DNA of 64,000 nt, taken from positions 1-64,000 of the forward strand of contig NZ_JAKJPO010000008.1 of the NCBI RefSeq assembly GCF_021725675.1. Direction: 5' to 3'. This DNA comes from Marilutibacter chinensis. GTDB lineage: Bacteria > Pseudomonadota > Gammaproteobacteria > Xanthomonadales > Xanthomonadaceae. The translations under genes were made by a program, and so were the position numbers. Below the pieces are notes generated by a model. It made no database searches. It worked only from the letters and a program-made list of their open reading frames with translations, and was not told the DNA's origin. Within the stretch, counting starts at the first letter, position 1. Every line of letters starts with the position of its first letter. This document shows positions 22,948-31,272 of this stretch, in pieces.

Positions 22948-23615
22948 ACGCACCGGACAAGGACCGCACGACGGACGACATGCCTGCCGATGTCGCTGCG
23001 GACACCACGCCCAGCGGCAAGACCGCCGCGCGCAAGCCCCGCAAGACCACCATGCGCAAGCGTGCAGCGACGAAGAAAGGCGCCTCCACCGGCAAGACCA
23101 CGCGCACGGCGGCGGCAGGCAATGGCGACGGCGATACGTCCACCGGCGATCCTGCGGCGCAAACCCGGCCCGCTGCAACGACCGCGGCTTCGGCGCCGGC
23201 TCCGATGACGGCGGAGGCAACCGTCCTGCTGTCCACGCCGATGACCGTACGCTGGCGCGATCTCGACGCTTTCAACCATGTCAACAATTCCAAGTACCTC
23301 AGCTACCTGGAAGAGGCGCGCCTGCGCTGGATGCTCAGCGTGCCGGGCCAGGGGCTGGACGACGACGTCGCCCCGGTGGTCGCCGCCGCCCACCTGAATT
23401 ACCGGCGCCCGATCGAGTGGCCGGCCGAGATCGTGATCGAGCTGTTCGTCGAGCGCCTGGGCAACACCAGCCTGAGCATCGGCCACCGCATCACTGCCGC
23501 CGGCAACCGCGACACGCTCTATTGCGACGGCTACGTGGTGATGGTGTGGATCGATCGCGCGACCGGGCAGGCCGCGGCACTGCCCGAAAGCGTCCGCGAG
23601 GCCTGCCGCCGCTGA
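22944..23615 (+). CDS. acyl-CoA thioesterase (4HBT hotdog fold) with basic N-terminal extension
   Basis: A 223-residue protein. Residues about 92-223 form a YbgC/FadM-type hotdog domain ([21 protein letters not shown]), where the Asp of [10 protein letters not shown] is the expected catalytic residue, hydrolysing acyl-CoA thioesters. The first 90 residues are a low-complexity Lys/Ala/Thr-rich tail ([17 protein letters not shown]) resembling histone-H1-like tails, not usual in this family. The ATG overlaps the uvrA stop (ATGA). The substrate is unknown. Confidence 0.85.
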
Positions 23616-23723
23616 CCGCCGGCGCGGACGCCCGAGGCGCTTCCACGTATGGCGCCTGCAGGATACGGGCACGCGAGGCCCGCATCGGCCTATGATATCG
23701 GCAGGTCGAGAACGGAGTCCGCG

Positions 23724-25289
23724 ATGCGTCACCCCCTGTCACTGCTGGCCGCTGCCTGCCTGCTGGCGGCCTGTTCGCCGTCCGGTCCGTCCGACGGCGG
23801 CGCGCCGCGGCAACCGGCCGATTCCTCCGCCCGCAGCACCGACACCGGTCGCGCGGCGGAAACCGACGCCGGCGAAGGCACCCGCCTGACCGTCTACAGC
23901 GGCGACTACGAGGCACTGCGCGGAGCCGCCCGGGTCGAGCCGGGGATGCCCGGCTACGCACTGGTCGAGCGCACCCTGCGCTATGCGCTGAACGCCGGCA
24001 GCAACGAAATCAGCGCAACCCGCATACCGCCCGCGATGGACGTGGAAGCCGCGGTGCTCCGTCCGGAGGCCGATGGTGTCGCCGTGCGCGGCCAGCGCTA
24101 TATCGCGCCACTCGCCGGCACCGTCGACGTGCTCACCCGCGCGATCGGCCAGCGCGTCGCCGTCGAGCACACCTCCGGCGGCGCCAAACAGACGGACAGC
24201 GGCATCCTGCTCGCCGCCGGCGACGGCCTCAGCCTGGGCCTCAGCGACGGTCGGGTGAAGGTCATCCGCGACTACGACAACTTCAGCGTCATCGCCGCCA
24301 ACGACACCCTGCCGCGCGAAGCCGCGCTGCAATGGACGGTCGAGGCCGAAAAGGCCGGAAACGCGGCCTTCGCCCTGAGCTATCCGATGGGCGGAATGGC
24401 CTGGCGCGCCGAATACCGGGCGACGATCGCCGCCGGCGACGACTGCCGCCTGTCGCTGGACGGCGCCGCGCTGGTCGTCAACCAGTCCGGCGTCGGCTTC
24501 GACAATGCCCGCCTGACCCTGGTCGCCGGCCAGCCCGAACGCACCGGCAACGCCGTCGATGGTGCGCGCGGCTACGCGATGGAGTTGCAGGCGGCCGCGC
24601 CCGCCGCTGACGCCCCGCCTCCACCCGGACCGCGCCGCTCCGGCGAATACCACGCCTACGACCTGCCCGGCCTGAGCCGGATCGGCAGCGGCGCGGTCGA
24701 ACGACTGCCGCTGTTCGAGCCGCGACCGGCGGTCGAGTGCCGCCGCACCTACGTGGTCGACGGCGGCAGCCCCGGCTGGATTCCGCCCGTCCCGCAACTG
24801 TCGGCCGGCTACCGTGGCCGCACCGGCGAGCTGCCGGTCACCGCCACCGTGTCGTTCGACAACAGCGCCGAGGCCGGACTCGGACAGCCGCTGCCGGCGG
24901 GTCGGGTGCGGGTGTTCGACGGCAACGATTTTCTCGGCGAATCGACGCTGGCGCACACGCCCGAGGGTCGCGAGATCCGCCTGCAGGTCGGCACCGCGTT
25001 CGACCTGAGCGCCGAGCGCAAGGCGGCTGCGCTGGACGTAGACCGCAGTGGCCGCCAGCTCACCGAGTCGTTCGAGCTGACCTTGGGCAATGCCGGCGAC
25101 GAAGCGAAGACGATCCGAGTGATCGAACCGATGATGCGCTGGACCGACTGGGAAATCGTCGCCTCCAGTCTCCCGGTCGCGAAGAAGGACGCGCAGTCTG
25201 CCGAGTTCGAGGTGCCGGTACCGGCCAAGGGCGAGGCGAAACTGAGCTACACCGTCCGCTACCGCTGGCCGGAGGGACTGCGCCCATGA
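23724..25289 (+). CDS. DUF4139-domain lipoprotein
   Basis: A 521-residue probable lipoprotein with signal MRHPLSLLAAACLLAAC (lipobox LAAC, Cys17), followed by a Ser/Pro/Asp-rich linker. The body matches DUF4139: GEIS-type beta repeats, AALQWTVEAEKAGNAAFALSYPMGGMAWRAEYRA and a C-terminal LTESFELTLGN..KTIRVIEPM..WTDWEI. The family is widespread and uncharacterised, probably an envelope protein. ATG 23724 has GGAG 8 bp upstream. The stop overlaps the following gene (ATGA). Confidence 0.85.
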   Translation: MRHPLSLLAAACLLAACSPSGPSDGGAPRQPADSSARSTDTGRAAETDAGEGTRLTVYSGDYEALRGAARVEPGMPGYALVERTLRYALNAGSNEISATRIPPAMDVEAAVLRPEADGVAVRGQRYIAPLAGTVDVLTRAIGQRVAVEHTSGGAKQTDSGILLAAGDGLSLGLSDGRVKVIRDYDNFSVIAANDTLPREAALQWTVEAEKAGNAAFALSYPMGGMAWRAEYRATIAAGDDCRLSLDGAALVVNQSGVGFDNARLTLVAGQPERTGNAVDGARGYAMELQAAAPAADAPPPPGPRRSGEYHAYDLPGLSRIGSGAVERLPLFEPRPAVECRRTYVVDGGSPGWIPPVPQLSAGYRGRTGELPVTATVSFDNSAEAGLGQPLPAGRVRVFDGNDFLGESTLAHTPEGREIRLQVGTAFDLSAERKAAALDVDRSGRQLTESFELTLGNAGDEAKTIRVIEPMMRWTDWEIVASSLPVAKKDAQSAEFEVPVPAKGEAKLSYTVRYRWPEGLRP

Positions 25290-26068
25290 GCACCTCGCCC
25301 GCGAACCCGCCATGCCTGGTCGAAAGCCGCCGTCATGGCGACATCGTCGAGCTCCACTTGGCGCGCGCGCCGGTCAACGCGCTCGACCCGGCCCTGTGCG
25401 GCGATCTCTGCGATGCGATCGCCGATGCAGTCGCGCAGCAGGCGCGCGGCATCGTGCTCAGCGGCGGCCCGAAGGTGTTCTCCGCCGGCCTGGACGTGCC
25501 GCACCTGCTGTCGCTGGGTGACGACAGGGCGGCGCTGAAGGCCGCGTGGGAACGCTTCTTCGCCGCCGCGCGTGCGCTGGTCGAGTGCCCGGTGCCGGTG
25601 GTCGCGGCGATCGCCGGCCACGCACCGGCCGGCGGCTGCGTGCTGGCGCTGTGCTGCGACTACCGGGTGATGGCGTCCGGACCGTACCGGATCGGCCTGA
25701 ACGAGACCCAGGTCGGCCTGGTCGCTCCGGAAGGCATCCAGCGGTTGATGCGACGCGTCGTCGGCCCCTACCGAGCCGAGCGCCTGCTGGTCGCCGGCGA
25801 GATGATCGAGGCCGAGCAGGCGCTGGCGTTCGGGCTGGTTGACGAACTGGTCGGCATCGACGAAGTCGCCCAGCGGGCGCGGAGCTGGCTCGAGCACCTG
25901 CTGCGCCTGCCGTCCGAAGCGATGCTGCGGACCCGCACGATCGCGCGCGCCGACATGGTCGTGGCGATGCAGCCGGAACTGATCCAGCTCGACCACTTCA
26001 TCGATGCCTGGTACGACGCCGGCACCCAGCAGGCGTTGCACGCCCTGGTCGCCAGCCTGCGCAAGTAG
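25286..26068 (+). CDS. enoyl-CoA hydratase/isomerase family protein
   Basis: A 260-residue crotonase-fold protein. The oxyanion-hole segments FSAGLDVPHLLSL and GHAPAGGCVLALCCDYRVM are present; the E/D acid-base positions differ from classical hydratases (LNETQVGL), so the reaction could be hydration, isomerisation or thioester hydrolysis. Its ATG overlaps the DUF4139 stop (ATGA), an odd pairing of an envelope lipoprotein with a CoA enzyme. Confidence 0.85.
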   Translation: MSTSPANPPCLVESRRHGDIVELHLARAPVNALDPALCGDLCDAIADAVAQQARGIVLSGGPKVFSAGLDVPHLLSLGDDRAALKAAWERFFAAARALVECPVPVVAAIAGHAPAGGCVLALCCDYRVMASGPYRIGLNETQVGLVAPEGIQRLMRRVVGPYRAERLLVAGEMIEAEQALAFGLVDELVGIDEVAQRARSWLEHLLRLPSEAMLRTRTIARADMVVAMQPELIQLDHFIDAWYDAGTQQALHALVASLRK

Positions 26069-26100
26069 CGCCACCCTCACCCCGTGGACTGGCCCGCGCG

Positions 26101-26160
26101 CATGTAGGAGCGACGCGAACCGCGATCGGGGGCCTCTACGGGGAAGTTTCTCCTACGTCA
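26101..26160. repeat. REP-like dispersed repeat
   Basis: GTAGGAG (26104-26110) and CTCCTAC (26150-26156) form an inverted pair around CGACGCGAACCGCGATCGGGG. This GTAGGAGCGACGCGA..CGCGA.CGGGG form is the dispersed repeat typical of Xanthomonadaceae intergenic regions. It lies between convergent genes. Confidence 0.6.
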
Positions 26161-26231
26161 TGTAGCCGAGCCCCGTGGGTCGGGGGGCGACTCGCGTCTG
26201 CGCCGCGCATGGGGTGTGAAACGCAACGGCG

Positions 26232-26287
26232 GAGCCCCGGGGCTCGCTCGACGGATCATCGGCGATTTCCGGGCGCAACCCGGAAAT
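26232..26287. terminator. convergent-gene hairpins
   Basis: Two perfect inverted repeats, GAGCCCC/GGGGCTC (26232-26245) and ATTTCCGGG-CGCAA-CCCGGAAAT (26265-26287), lie between the convergent enoyl-CoA hydratase and sulfurtransferase genes. T-tracts are short, so termination is likely but not proven. Confidence 0.5.
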
Positions 26288-26334
26288 AGTGGCTCACGCC
26301 GCTCTGTGGCGAAGCGGACCGGGGCGTCGGTCGC

Positions 26335-27237
26335 TCAACCGCCCGTGGCGACCGGCCGCGCCGGATCTTCGATCCAGCCGCTCCAGGAACCGGTGAACAG
26401 CCGCGGGCCGGGAGCTCCAGGACGAGCCATCCCGGCATGGGCGAGCGCCAGCAGGTGGTGGCAGGCGGTCACGCCGGAGCCGCACATCGCGACCAGCGCA
26501 TCCGGGGAGCGCCCGTCCAGCAGGCGTGCGAACTCCGCTTTCAGCTCCGCCGGCGGCTTGGCCAGCCCGTCACGCAGGTTGTCGGTGAACGGCCGGTTGA
26601 GTGCACCGGGCACGTGACCGCCGACGCGGTCGATCGGTTCGACGTCGCCCCGGAAACGCTCGGCCGCGCGCGCGTCCACCAGCAGCCCGCCCGCGTCCAG
26701 ATGCGCCTGCACCTGCGGCGCATCGAGCAGCAGTGCATCGTCGAACCTGCCGGGGTACGGCGCCGTCGCGGTCCCCGCCGGCATCGGAGTTCCGCGCTCG
26801 ATCGGCAGGTCCTGCGCCAGCCAGTGCCGCCAACCGCCGTCGAGCACCGCGACCCGCATGTGCCCAAGGGCCCGCAACAGGAACCAGACCCGTGCGGCGG
26901 CCAACGCGCCGCCGGCGTCGTCGTAGACGACGACCTGGCTGGCGGGTGTGACGCCCCACTCGCCGAGACGACGGACGAAGTCCGCCGCGTCCGGCCAAGG
27001 ATGGCGTCCCTGTCCGCGCCTCACCGCCTCCGCACCGGAATCCGCCCGCGCGGACAGATCGCGATCCAGGTGCGCATAACGTGCACCCGGAATCCGCGCC
27101 TGGCGCCAGGCGGTCTCGCCCGCGCCCGGGTCGGCCAGCTCGAAACGGGCGTCGATCACGACCAGGTCGTCCCGCCCCAGTGCCTGCTCGAACTCCGCGG
27201 CTCCGATCCAGGTGGTCCAGGCTGGCGTCTGCATCAT
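26335..27237 (-). CDS. sseA: 3-mercaptopyruvate / thiosulfate sulfurtransferase
   Basis: A 300-residue tandem rhodanese. The N-terminal inactive repeat contains DDAGGALAAARVWF. The C-terminal catalytic repeat carries MCGSGVTACHHL, where the Cys is the persulfide nucleophile and the CG[S/T]GVTA loop points to 3-mercaptopyruvate as donor. It probably acts in the cytoplasm in cysteine catabolism or sulfur transfer. Its ATG overlaps the Nudix stop (ATGA), so it is the last gene of the DUF1289-Nudix-sseA operon. Confidence 0.92.
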   Translation of the reverse strand: MMQTPAWTTWIGAAEFEQALGRDDLVVIDARFELADPGAGETAWRQARIPGARYAHLDRDLSARADSGAEAVRRGQGRHPWPDAADFVRRLGEWGVTPASQVVVYDDAGGALAAARVWFLLRALGHMRVAVLDGGWRHWLAQDLPIERGTPMPAGTATAPYPGRFDDALLLDAPQVQAHLDAGGLLVDARAAERFRGDVEPIDRVGGHVPGALNRPFTDNLRDGLAKPPAELKAEFARLLDGRSPDALVAMCGSGVTACHHLLALAHAGMARPGAPGPRLFTGSWSGWIEDPARPVATGG

Positions 27238-27863
27238 CGCCCTCGCATGCGCGCCTGCGCGAGACGCTCGCGCAGATTGAAAAGCATCGAAGCGGTGGCG
27301 CCCCAGATGCGCTGCGCGGGATAGCGGAATTCCAGCACCTCGCGCGTACGGCCACGATAGCTCAGGACCCGGCGGGTCAGGTTGCCCGGATCCATCAGGT
27401 AGTCGAGCGGCACCTCGAACACCTCCTCGACCTCGGCAGGATCGGGGCGCGCCACGAAGTCGCCGGACACGCTCGCCACCAGCGGCGTGATCCGGAAACC
27501 GGTGATCGTAGACAGGGGATCGAGGAACCCGAGCGGCCGCACGTCGGTGCGGCCGAGGCCGACCTCCTCGTGCGCCTCGCGCAGGGCGGCGGCGACCGCG
27601 TCGGCGTCGCCCGGGTCGACCCGTCCGCCGGGAAAGCTGACCTGGCCTCCATGCTGCCGCAGGCCGGCATTGCGACGGGTGAACAGTACGCGCGTCCCTT
27701 CGTCGCGCGGCACCAGGCCGACCAGCACGGCGGCCTCGGCCGGCCGCAGATCCGGCGCGAGCAGATCGTGGATCTCGTCGACGTTCCAGCCGGGGCCGCC
27801 CGGCGGCTCGGCGAGCGGATGCAGCGCGCGGGCCAGCTCCGGCCAATCGGCAGGCAACGGCAC
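27234..27863 (-). CDS. Nudix hydrolase, CoA pyrophosphatase type
   Basis: A 209-residue protein with a Nudix box GGRVDPGDADAVAAALREAHEEVGL (about 90-114; Asp in place of the first Glu) preceded by LRQHGGQVSFPGGR, the pattern of CoA diphosphatases. The start is a GTG at 27863, decided by GGAGG 4 bp upstream and the lack of any in-frame ATG before homology begins. It lies 14 bp after the DUF1289 gene and is coupled to sseA. Confidence 0.88.
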   Translation of the reverse strand: MPLPADWPELARALHPLAEPPGGPGWNVDEIHDLLAPDLRPAEAAVLVGLVPRDEGTRVLFTRRNAGLRQHGGQVSFPGGRVDPGDADAVAAALREAHEEVGLGRTDVRPLGFLDPLSTITGFRITPLVASVSGDFVARPDPAEVEEVFEVPLDYLMDPGNLTRRVLSYRGRTREVLEFRYPAQRIWGATASMLFNLRERLAQARMRGR

Positions 27864-27877
27864 GGGCCTCCGTGGAC

Positions 27878-28063
27878 TCACCGGCGGTGCAACTCCCGTT
27901 CGGGCAGGACGGTTTCCATCATCCGGAGCCGTTCGTCGTCGTTCATCTGCGACCAGCGCGCGATCTCCGCTGAGCTGCGGTAGCAGCCTTCGCAGTAGCC
28001 TTCTTCGTCGAGACTGCATACGCCGATGCAGGGACTGAGCACGGCGCGAAACGGATAGTTCAT
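27878..28063 (-). CDS. DUF1289 family protein
   Basis: A 61-residue Cys-rich protein: SPCIGVCSLDEEGYCEGCYRSSAEIARWSQMNDDERLRMM. The four cysteines (C.GVC...GYC.GC) probably bind a metal or Fe-S cluster. The function is unknown; the gene often precedes Nudix genes in gammaproteobacteria. ATG 28063 yields the usual family length; the longer reading has no homology-like sequence. Confidence 0.88.
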   Translation of the reverse strand: MNYPFRAVLSPCIGVCSLDEEGYCEGCYRSSAEIARWSQMNDDERLRMMETVLPERELHRR

Positions 28064-28287
28064 GTCGTTCTGTTGCAAAGGGCCCGGCAGCCGCATCGAC
28101 CCGATGCCCGTCGTGCAGTCTGTCCGGCCAGGGTCGCGGAGCAGAAGCCCCGCTGTCCGCGAGTCGTGGATGGGGCCGGTGGCGGCGATGCGTCCCCTGT
28201 TGCGCAATGCGCCGGCAGGGCCGGCGCATTGCGGGAGATCGCGCAGAGGTTAACGCATGCGTCCGCCTGCACGGCCCGGCCAGGACG

Positions 28288-28321
28288 CGAAAAACGAAGG
28301 CGGCCGCGGCACGCGACCGCC
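28288..28321 (-). terminator. intrinsic terminator of the FKBP-like gene
   Basis: On the minus strand GGCGGTCGCG-TGC-CGCGGCCGCC (one G-T pair) is followed by TTCGTTTTTCG, seven bases past the stop. The rest of 28064-28287 shows nothing I can support. Confidence 0.7.
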
Positions 28322-28328
28322 CCCCGCA

Positions 28329-29030
28329 TCACTTGACGCTGGTCAGCTTGATCTCGAACTGCACGGCGACGTTCGGCGGGAACGGCGTGCGCGGATCGGC
28401 ACCGTAGGCCTTCTCCGGCGGCAGCGTCACTTCCCACTTGGCGCCGGCCGGCATCTGCAGCAGCACCTCGCGCATCGCCGGCATCTCGATCTCGCTGAGC
28501 TGGATCGCCGGAATGTCCTGCGCGGCGCGTGCCGGCTGCGGGCGCTCGCCCCAGGCGAACGGACCGGCCACCTGCAGCTCGACGGTGCTGGCCTGGGTCG
28601 GCTTGGCGCCACTGCCGGCTTCGATCACCCGGTACTGGATGCCGCCGGCCAGCGACTGCACGCCGGGCTTGGCCCGGTTCTGGGCCAGGAAGGTGTCGCT
28701 CTTCGACTTGTTGGTCGCCGCGGCACGGTCCCACTCGGCCTTGGCCTTCTCCGCCTGACGCTTCTGCATGTTCTGCACGGCGGTGCGCAGCTCCTCGACC
28801 GGGACGGCCGGCTGCTTCTTGGCGTAACCGTCCTGCAGACCCTTGATGATGGTGTTCAGGTCGACGGCTTCACCGCTCTCGATCGCATTGCGGCCCAGGT
28901 CGTAGCCCAGCGCGTAGCTCAGCTTGCCCTTCTCCGAAGTCATGTCCTGGGCAGCGGCGGTGCCGACGGCCAGGATTCCGGTGGCCAGGATCAGGGCGGT
29001 CGCGTGGACCGCGGGAAAACGCAACTTCAT
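28329..29030 (-). CDS. FKBP-type peptidyl-prolyl isomerase-like protein, degenerate active site
   Basis: A 233-residue periplasmic protein with signal peptide (MKLRFPAVHATALILATGILAVGTAAAQ), an FKBP_N/Mip-like helical dimerisation domain (SEKGKLSYALGYDLGRNAI..) and a C-terminal FKBP fold (QYRVIEAGSGAKP...AKWEVTLPPEKAYG). The DGT.FDSS and VI.GW motifs that line the FK506/prolyl pocket are replaced (AWGERPQP; EMPAM), so isomerase activity may be lost and a chaperone role kept. GGAGG precedes ATG 29030. Confidence 0.8.
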   Translation of the reverse strand: MKLRFPAVHATALILATGILAVGTAAAQDMTSEKGKLSYALGYDLGRNAIESGEAVDLNTIIKGLQDGYAKKQPAVPVEELRTAVQNMQKRQAEKAKAEWDRAAATNKSKSDTFLAQNRAKPGVQSLAGGIQYRVIEAGSGAKPTQASTVELQVAGPFAWGERPQPARAAQDIPAIQLSEIEMPAMREVLLQMPAGAKWEVTLPPEKAYGADPRTPFPPNVAVQFEIKLTSVK

Positions 29031-29326
29031 TCGGTAAAACCTCCGGTGTGTGGCACGGAACCGGGCGGGTCGTCGCAAGCTGCGTGACGACCGCTCTGAG
29101 TACCGGTCATGGGGCCCTCGAGGCCGCGCGAGGCCTGTTCGGACGCGCTAGGATACCGGCGCCAGGGCTTAACTGCCACTGACGCCGGCGGCTGAGACCG
29201 GACACGGACGGCCAAGTTCCCGGCCCGATCCGGAATGCTGCCGCGAAATGTGCGCCAGAACCGTCCCGGCAACGGTGGAGACCGTTCCGTATTCAATCCA
29301 CATACAGACAAGGACTCCTGTTCATT

Positions 29327-30109
29327 ATGTCCGATTCCCCATTGTCGACCCGCCGCGATGGCGCGGTCCTCGTGATCACCATCAACCGGCCGGACAAGCT
29401 GAACGCGCTCAACGCCGCGACCCTGGATGCGCTGGACGCGGCCTTCGCCGAAGCAGCCCATGACGACGGCGTGCGCGCGATCGTGCTGACCGGCGCCGGC
29501 CCGAAGGCCTTCGTGGCCGGCGCCGACATCGCCGAGATGAATACGCTGACTCCGGTGCAGGGGCGCGACTTCTCCCTGCGCGGACAACGGATGATGCGGC
29601 GGGTCGAGAAGATGCCCAAGCCGGTGATTGCGATGATCAACGGCTTCGCGCTCGGCGGTGGCCTCGAACTGGCGATGTGCTGCCACCTGCGCATCGCCGC
29701 CGACACGGCCAAGGTCGGCCAGCCCGAGATCAACCTCGGCCTGATACCGGGCTTCGGCGGCACCCAGCGCCTGCTGCGGCTGGCCGGACGCGCGGCGACG
29801 CTCGAACTGTGCCTGATCGGTACGCCGATCGATGCGGCCCGCGCCGCGGCGCTGGGCATCGTCAACCGGGTGGTCCCGGCCGCCGAGCTGGAGGCCGAAA
29901 CCCTGAAGCTCGCCGGCAAGCTGGCCGGATCCGCGCCGCTGGCGTTGCGCGGCATCATCGACTGCATCAACGTCGGCGGCGAGTGCGGAATCGAGGAAGG
30001 CCTGGAATACGAAACCGCGCAGTTCGGGCTGATGTTCTCCACCGACGACATGCGCGAAGGCACCGGCGCGTTTCTGGAACGCCGCCAGCCGGAGTTCAGG
30101 GGCTCATGA
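29327..30109 (+). CDS. enoyl-CoA hydratase
   Basis: A 260-residue crotonase. AFVAGADIAEM and INGFALGGGLELAMCCHLRIA form the oxyanion hole; the acid-base glutamates are in the usual positions (ALGGGLELAM, QPEINLGLIPGFGGTQRL). It hydrates trans-2-enoyl-CoA in beta-oxidation or a related pathway. AGGA lies 14 bp before ATG 29327. The stop overlaps the next ATG (ATGA). Confidence 0.92.
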   Translation: MSDSPLSTRRDGAVLVITINRPDKLNALNAATLDALDAAFAEAAHDDGVRAIVLTGAGPKAFVAGADIAEMNTLTPVQGRDFSLRGQRMMRRVEKMPKPVIAMINGFALGGGLELAMCCHLRIAADTAKVGQPEINLGLIPGFGGTQRLLRLAGRAATLELCLIGTPIDAARAAALGIVNRVVPAAELEAETLKLAGKLAGSAPLALRGIIDCINVGGECGIEEGLEYETAQFGLMFSTDDMREGTGAFLERRQPEFRGS

Positions 30110-30507
30110 GCGCCGCCTGCCATCACTGCGGTTGCGACGACGCATGCGGCGCGAAGCAGCACGCGATCCTCGATGCGCTGATCGCCAACGACATCGACCG
30201 TGCGATCGACCTCGACCTGATGACGGTCGAGCCCTGCCCCCGCTGCAAGCCGAGCTGCCATCTGCCGCTGATCGAGGCCAGGACCGCGCGGAAGCGTGCG
30301 CTCGAGGCGCGCGAGCGCTACCGAGGGCGATTGGCCCGGCTGCAGCGGCTCGCCGATGAGCAGAAGGCCCGGCGCGCGCCGGCGCCGTCACCGGCGTTTC
30401 CGGACGACGCCGCAGGCGCGCCGGAGCGTCCGCGGTCAGCGCTGCCGGACGCAGCCGCCGCGGCTCTGGCGAGGGCCAAGGCCCGGGCTGCGGGACGGGA
30501 GCGCTGA
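30106..30507 (+). CDS. Cys-rich protein of unknown function
   Basis: A 133-residue protein. The first 60 residues carry two cysteine clusters, CHHCGCDDAC (residues 5-14) and CPRCKPSC (about 44-51), around a helical segment, which suggests a zinc or Fe-S site. The rest is basic and coiled (RKRALEARERYRGRLARLQRLADEQKARR), then Ala/Pro-rich. No family is recognised. It is coupled by ATGA to the enoyl-CoA hydratase and by TGATG to nth. Confidence 0.75.
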   Translation: MSAACHHCGCDDACGAKQHAILDALIANDIDRAIDLDLMTVEPCPRCKPSCHLPLIEARTARKRALEARERYRGRLARLQRLADEQKARRAPAPSPAFPDDAAGAPERPRSALPDAAAAALARAKARAAGRER

Positions 30508-31244
30508 TGGCGTCCCCACCCCGGGCCACGTCACCGCGCAAGGCCCGGTCTTCCGCCGGCAAGGCGCAAGCGCGTCGCAGGAGCGCTCGCCGTCCCTCGA
30601 AGCTCCGACCCGAAGAGGTCGTCGAGCTGTTCGAACGGCTGAAGTGGCTGAATCCGACTCCGACCACCGAGCTGGAATTCGGTTCGCCATACGAACTGCT
30701 GGTCGCGGTAACGCTGTCGGCGCAGGCCACCGACGTCGGCGTCAACAAAGCCACGCGGCGGCTGTTCCCGGTCGCCAACACGCCGCAGGCGATCGCCGAG
30801 CTCGGAGTCGAAGGGCTGAAGCCCTATATCGCGACCATCGGCCTGTACAACACCAAGGCGGCCAACGTGGTGGCGATGGCGCAGCAGCTGATCGAGCTGC
30901 ACGACGGCAAGGTCCCGCGTGACCGCGCCGCGCTGGAAGCCCTGCCCGGGGTCGGCCGCAAGACCGCCAACGTGGTGCTCAACACCGCCTTCGGCGAGCC
31001 GACGATGGCGGTGGACACGCATATCTTCCGGGTCGCCAACCGCACCGGCCTGGCTCCCGGCAAGACCGTCCGCGCGGTCGAGGACGCGCTGCTGCAGGTG
31101 GTACCGACGGAGTACCTGCAGGACGCGCACCACTGGCTGATCCTGCACGGCCGCTATGTATGCAAGGCGCGCAAGCCGGACTGTCCACAGTGCGCGATCC
31201 GCGACATCTGCCGCTACCCGGACAAGACGCCGGGCGAAGCGTAG
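30507..31244 (+). CDS. nth: endonuclease III (DNA glycosylase/AP lyase)
   Basis: A 245-residue HhH-GPD glycosylase for oxidised pyrimidines. It has the helix-hairpin-helix LPGVGRKTANVVL with the catalytic Lys, MAVDTHIFRVANR with the catalytic Asp, and the C-terminal [4Fe-4S] loop C-X6-C-X2-C-X5-C (CKARKPDCPQCAIRDIC). The N-terminal 30 residues are a basic extension. The start overlaps the upstream stop (TGATG). Confidence 0.96.
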   Translation: MASPPRATSPRKARSSAGKAQARRRSARRPSKLRPEEVVELFERLKWLNPTPTTELEFGSPYELLVAVTLSAQATDVGVNKATRRLFPVANTPQAIAELGVEGLKPYIATIGLYNTKAANVVAMAQQLIELHDGKVPRDRAALEALPGVGRKTANVVLNTAFGEPTMAVDTHIFRVANRTGLAPGKTVRAVEDALLQVVPTEYLQDAHHWLILHGRYVCKARKPDCPQCAIRDICRYPDKTPGEA

Positions 31245-31272
31245 GAGCGCTGGCTGGACGAATGGCGTCGGG

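Noticed and set aside
31240-31250. Second REP copy starting GTAGGAGCG after nth
   Set aside because: Only eight or nine bases match and no inverted partner is nearby; it partly consists of the nth stop codon.
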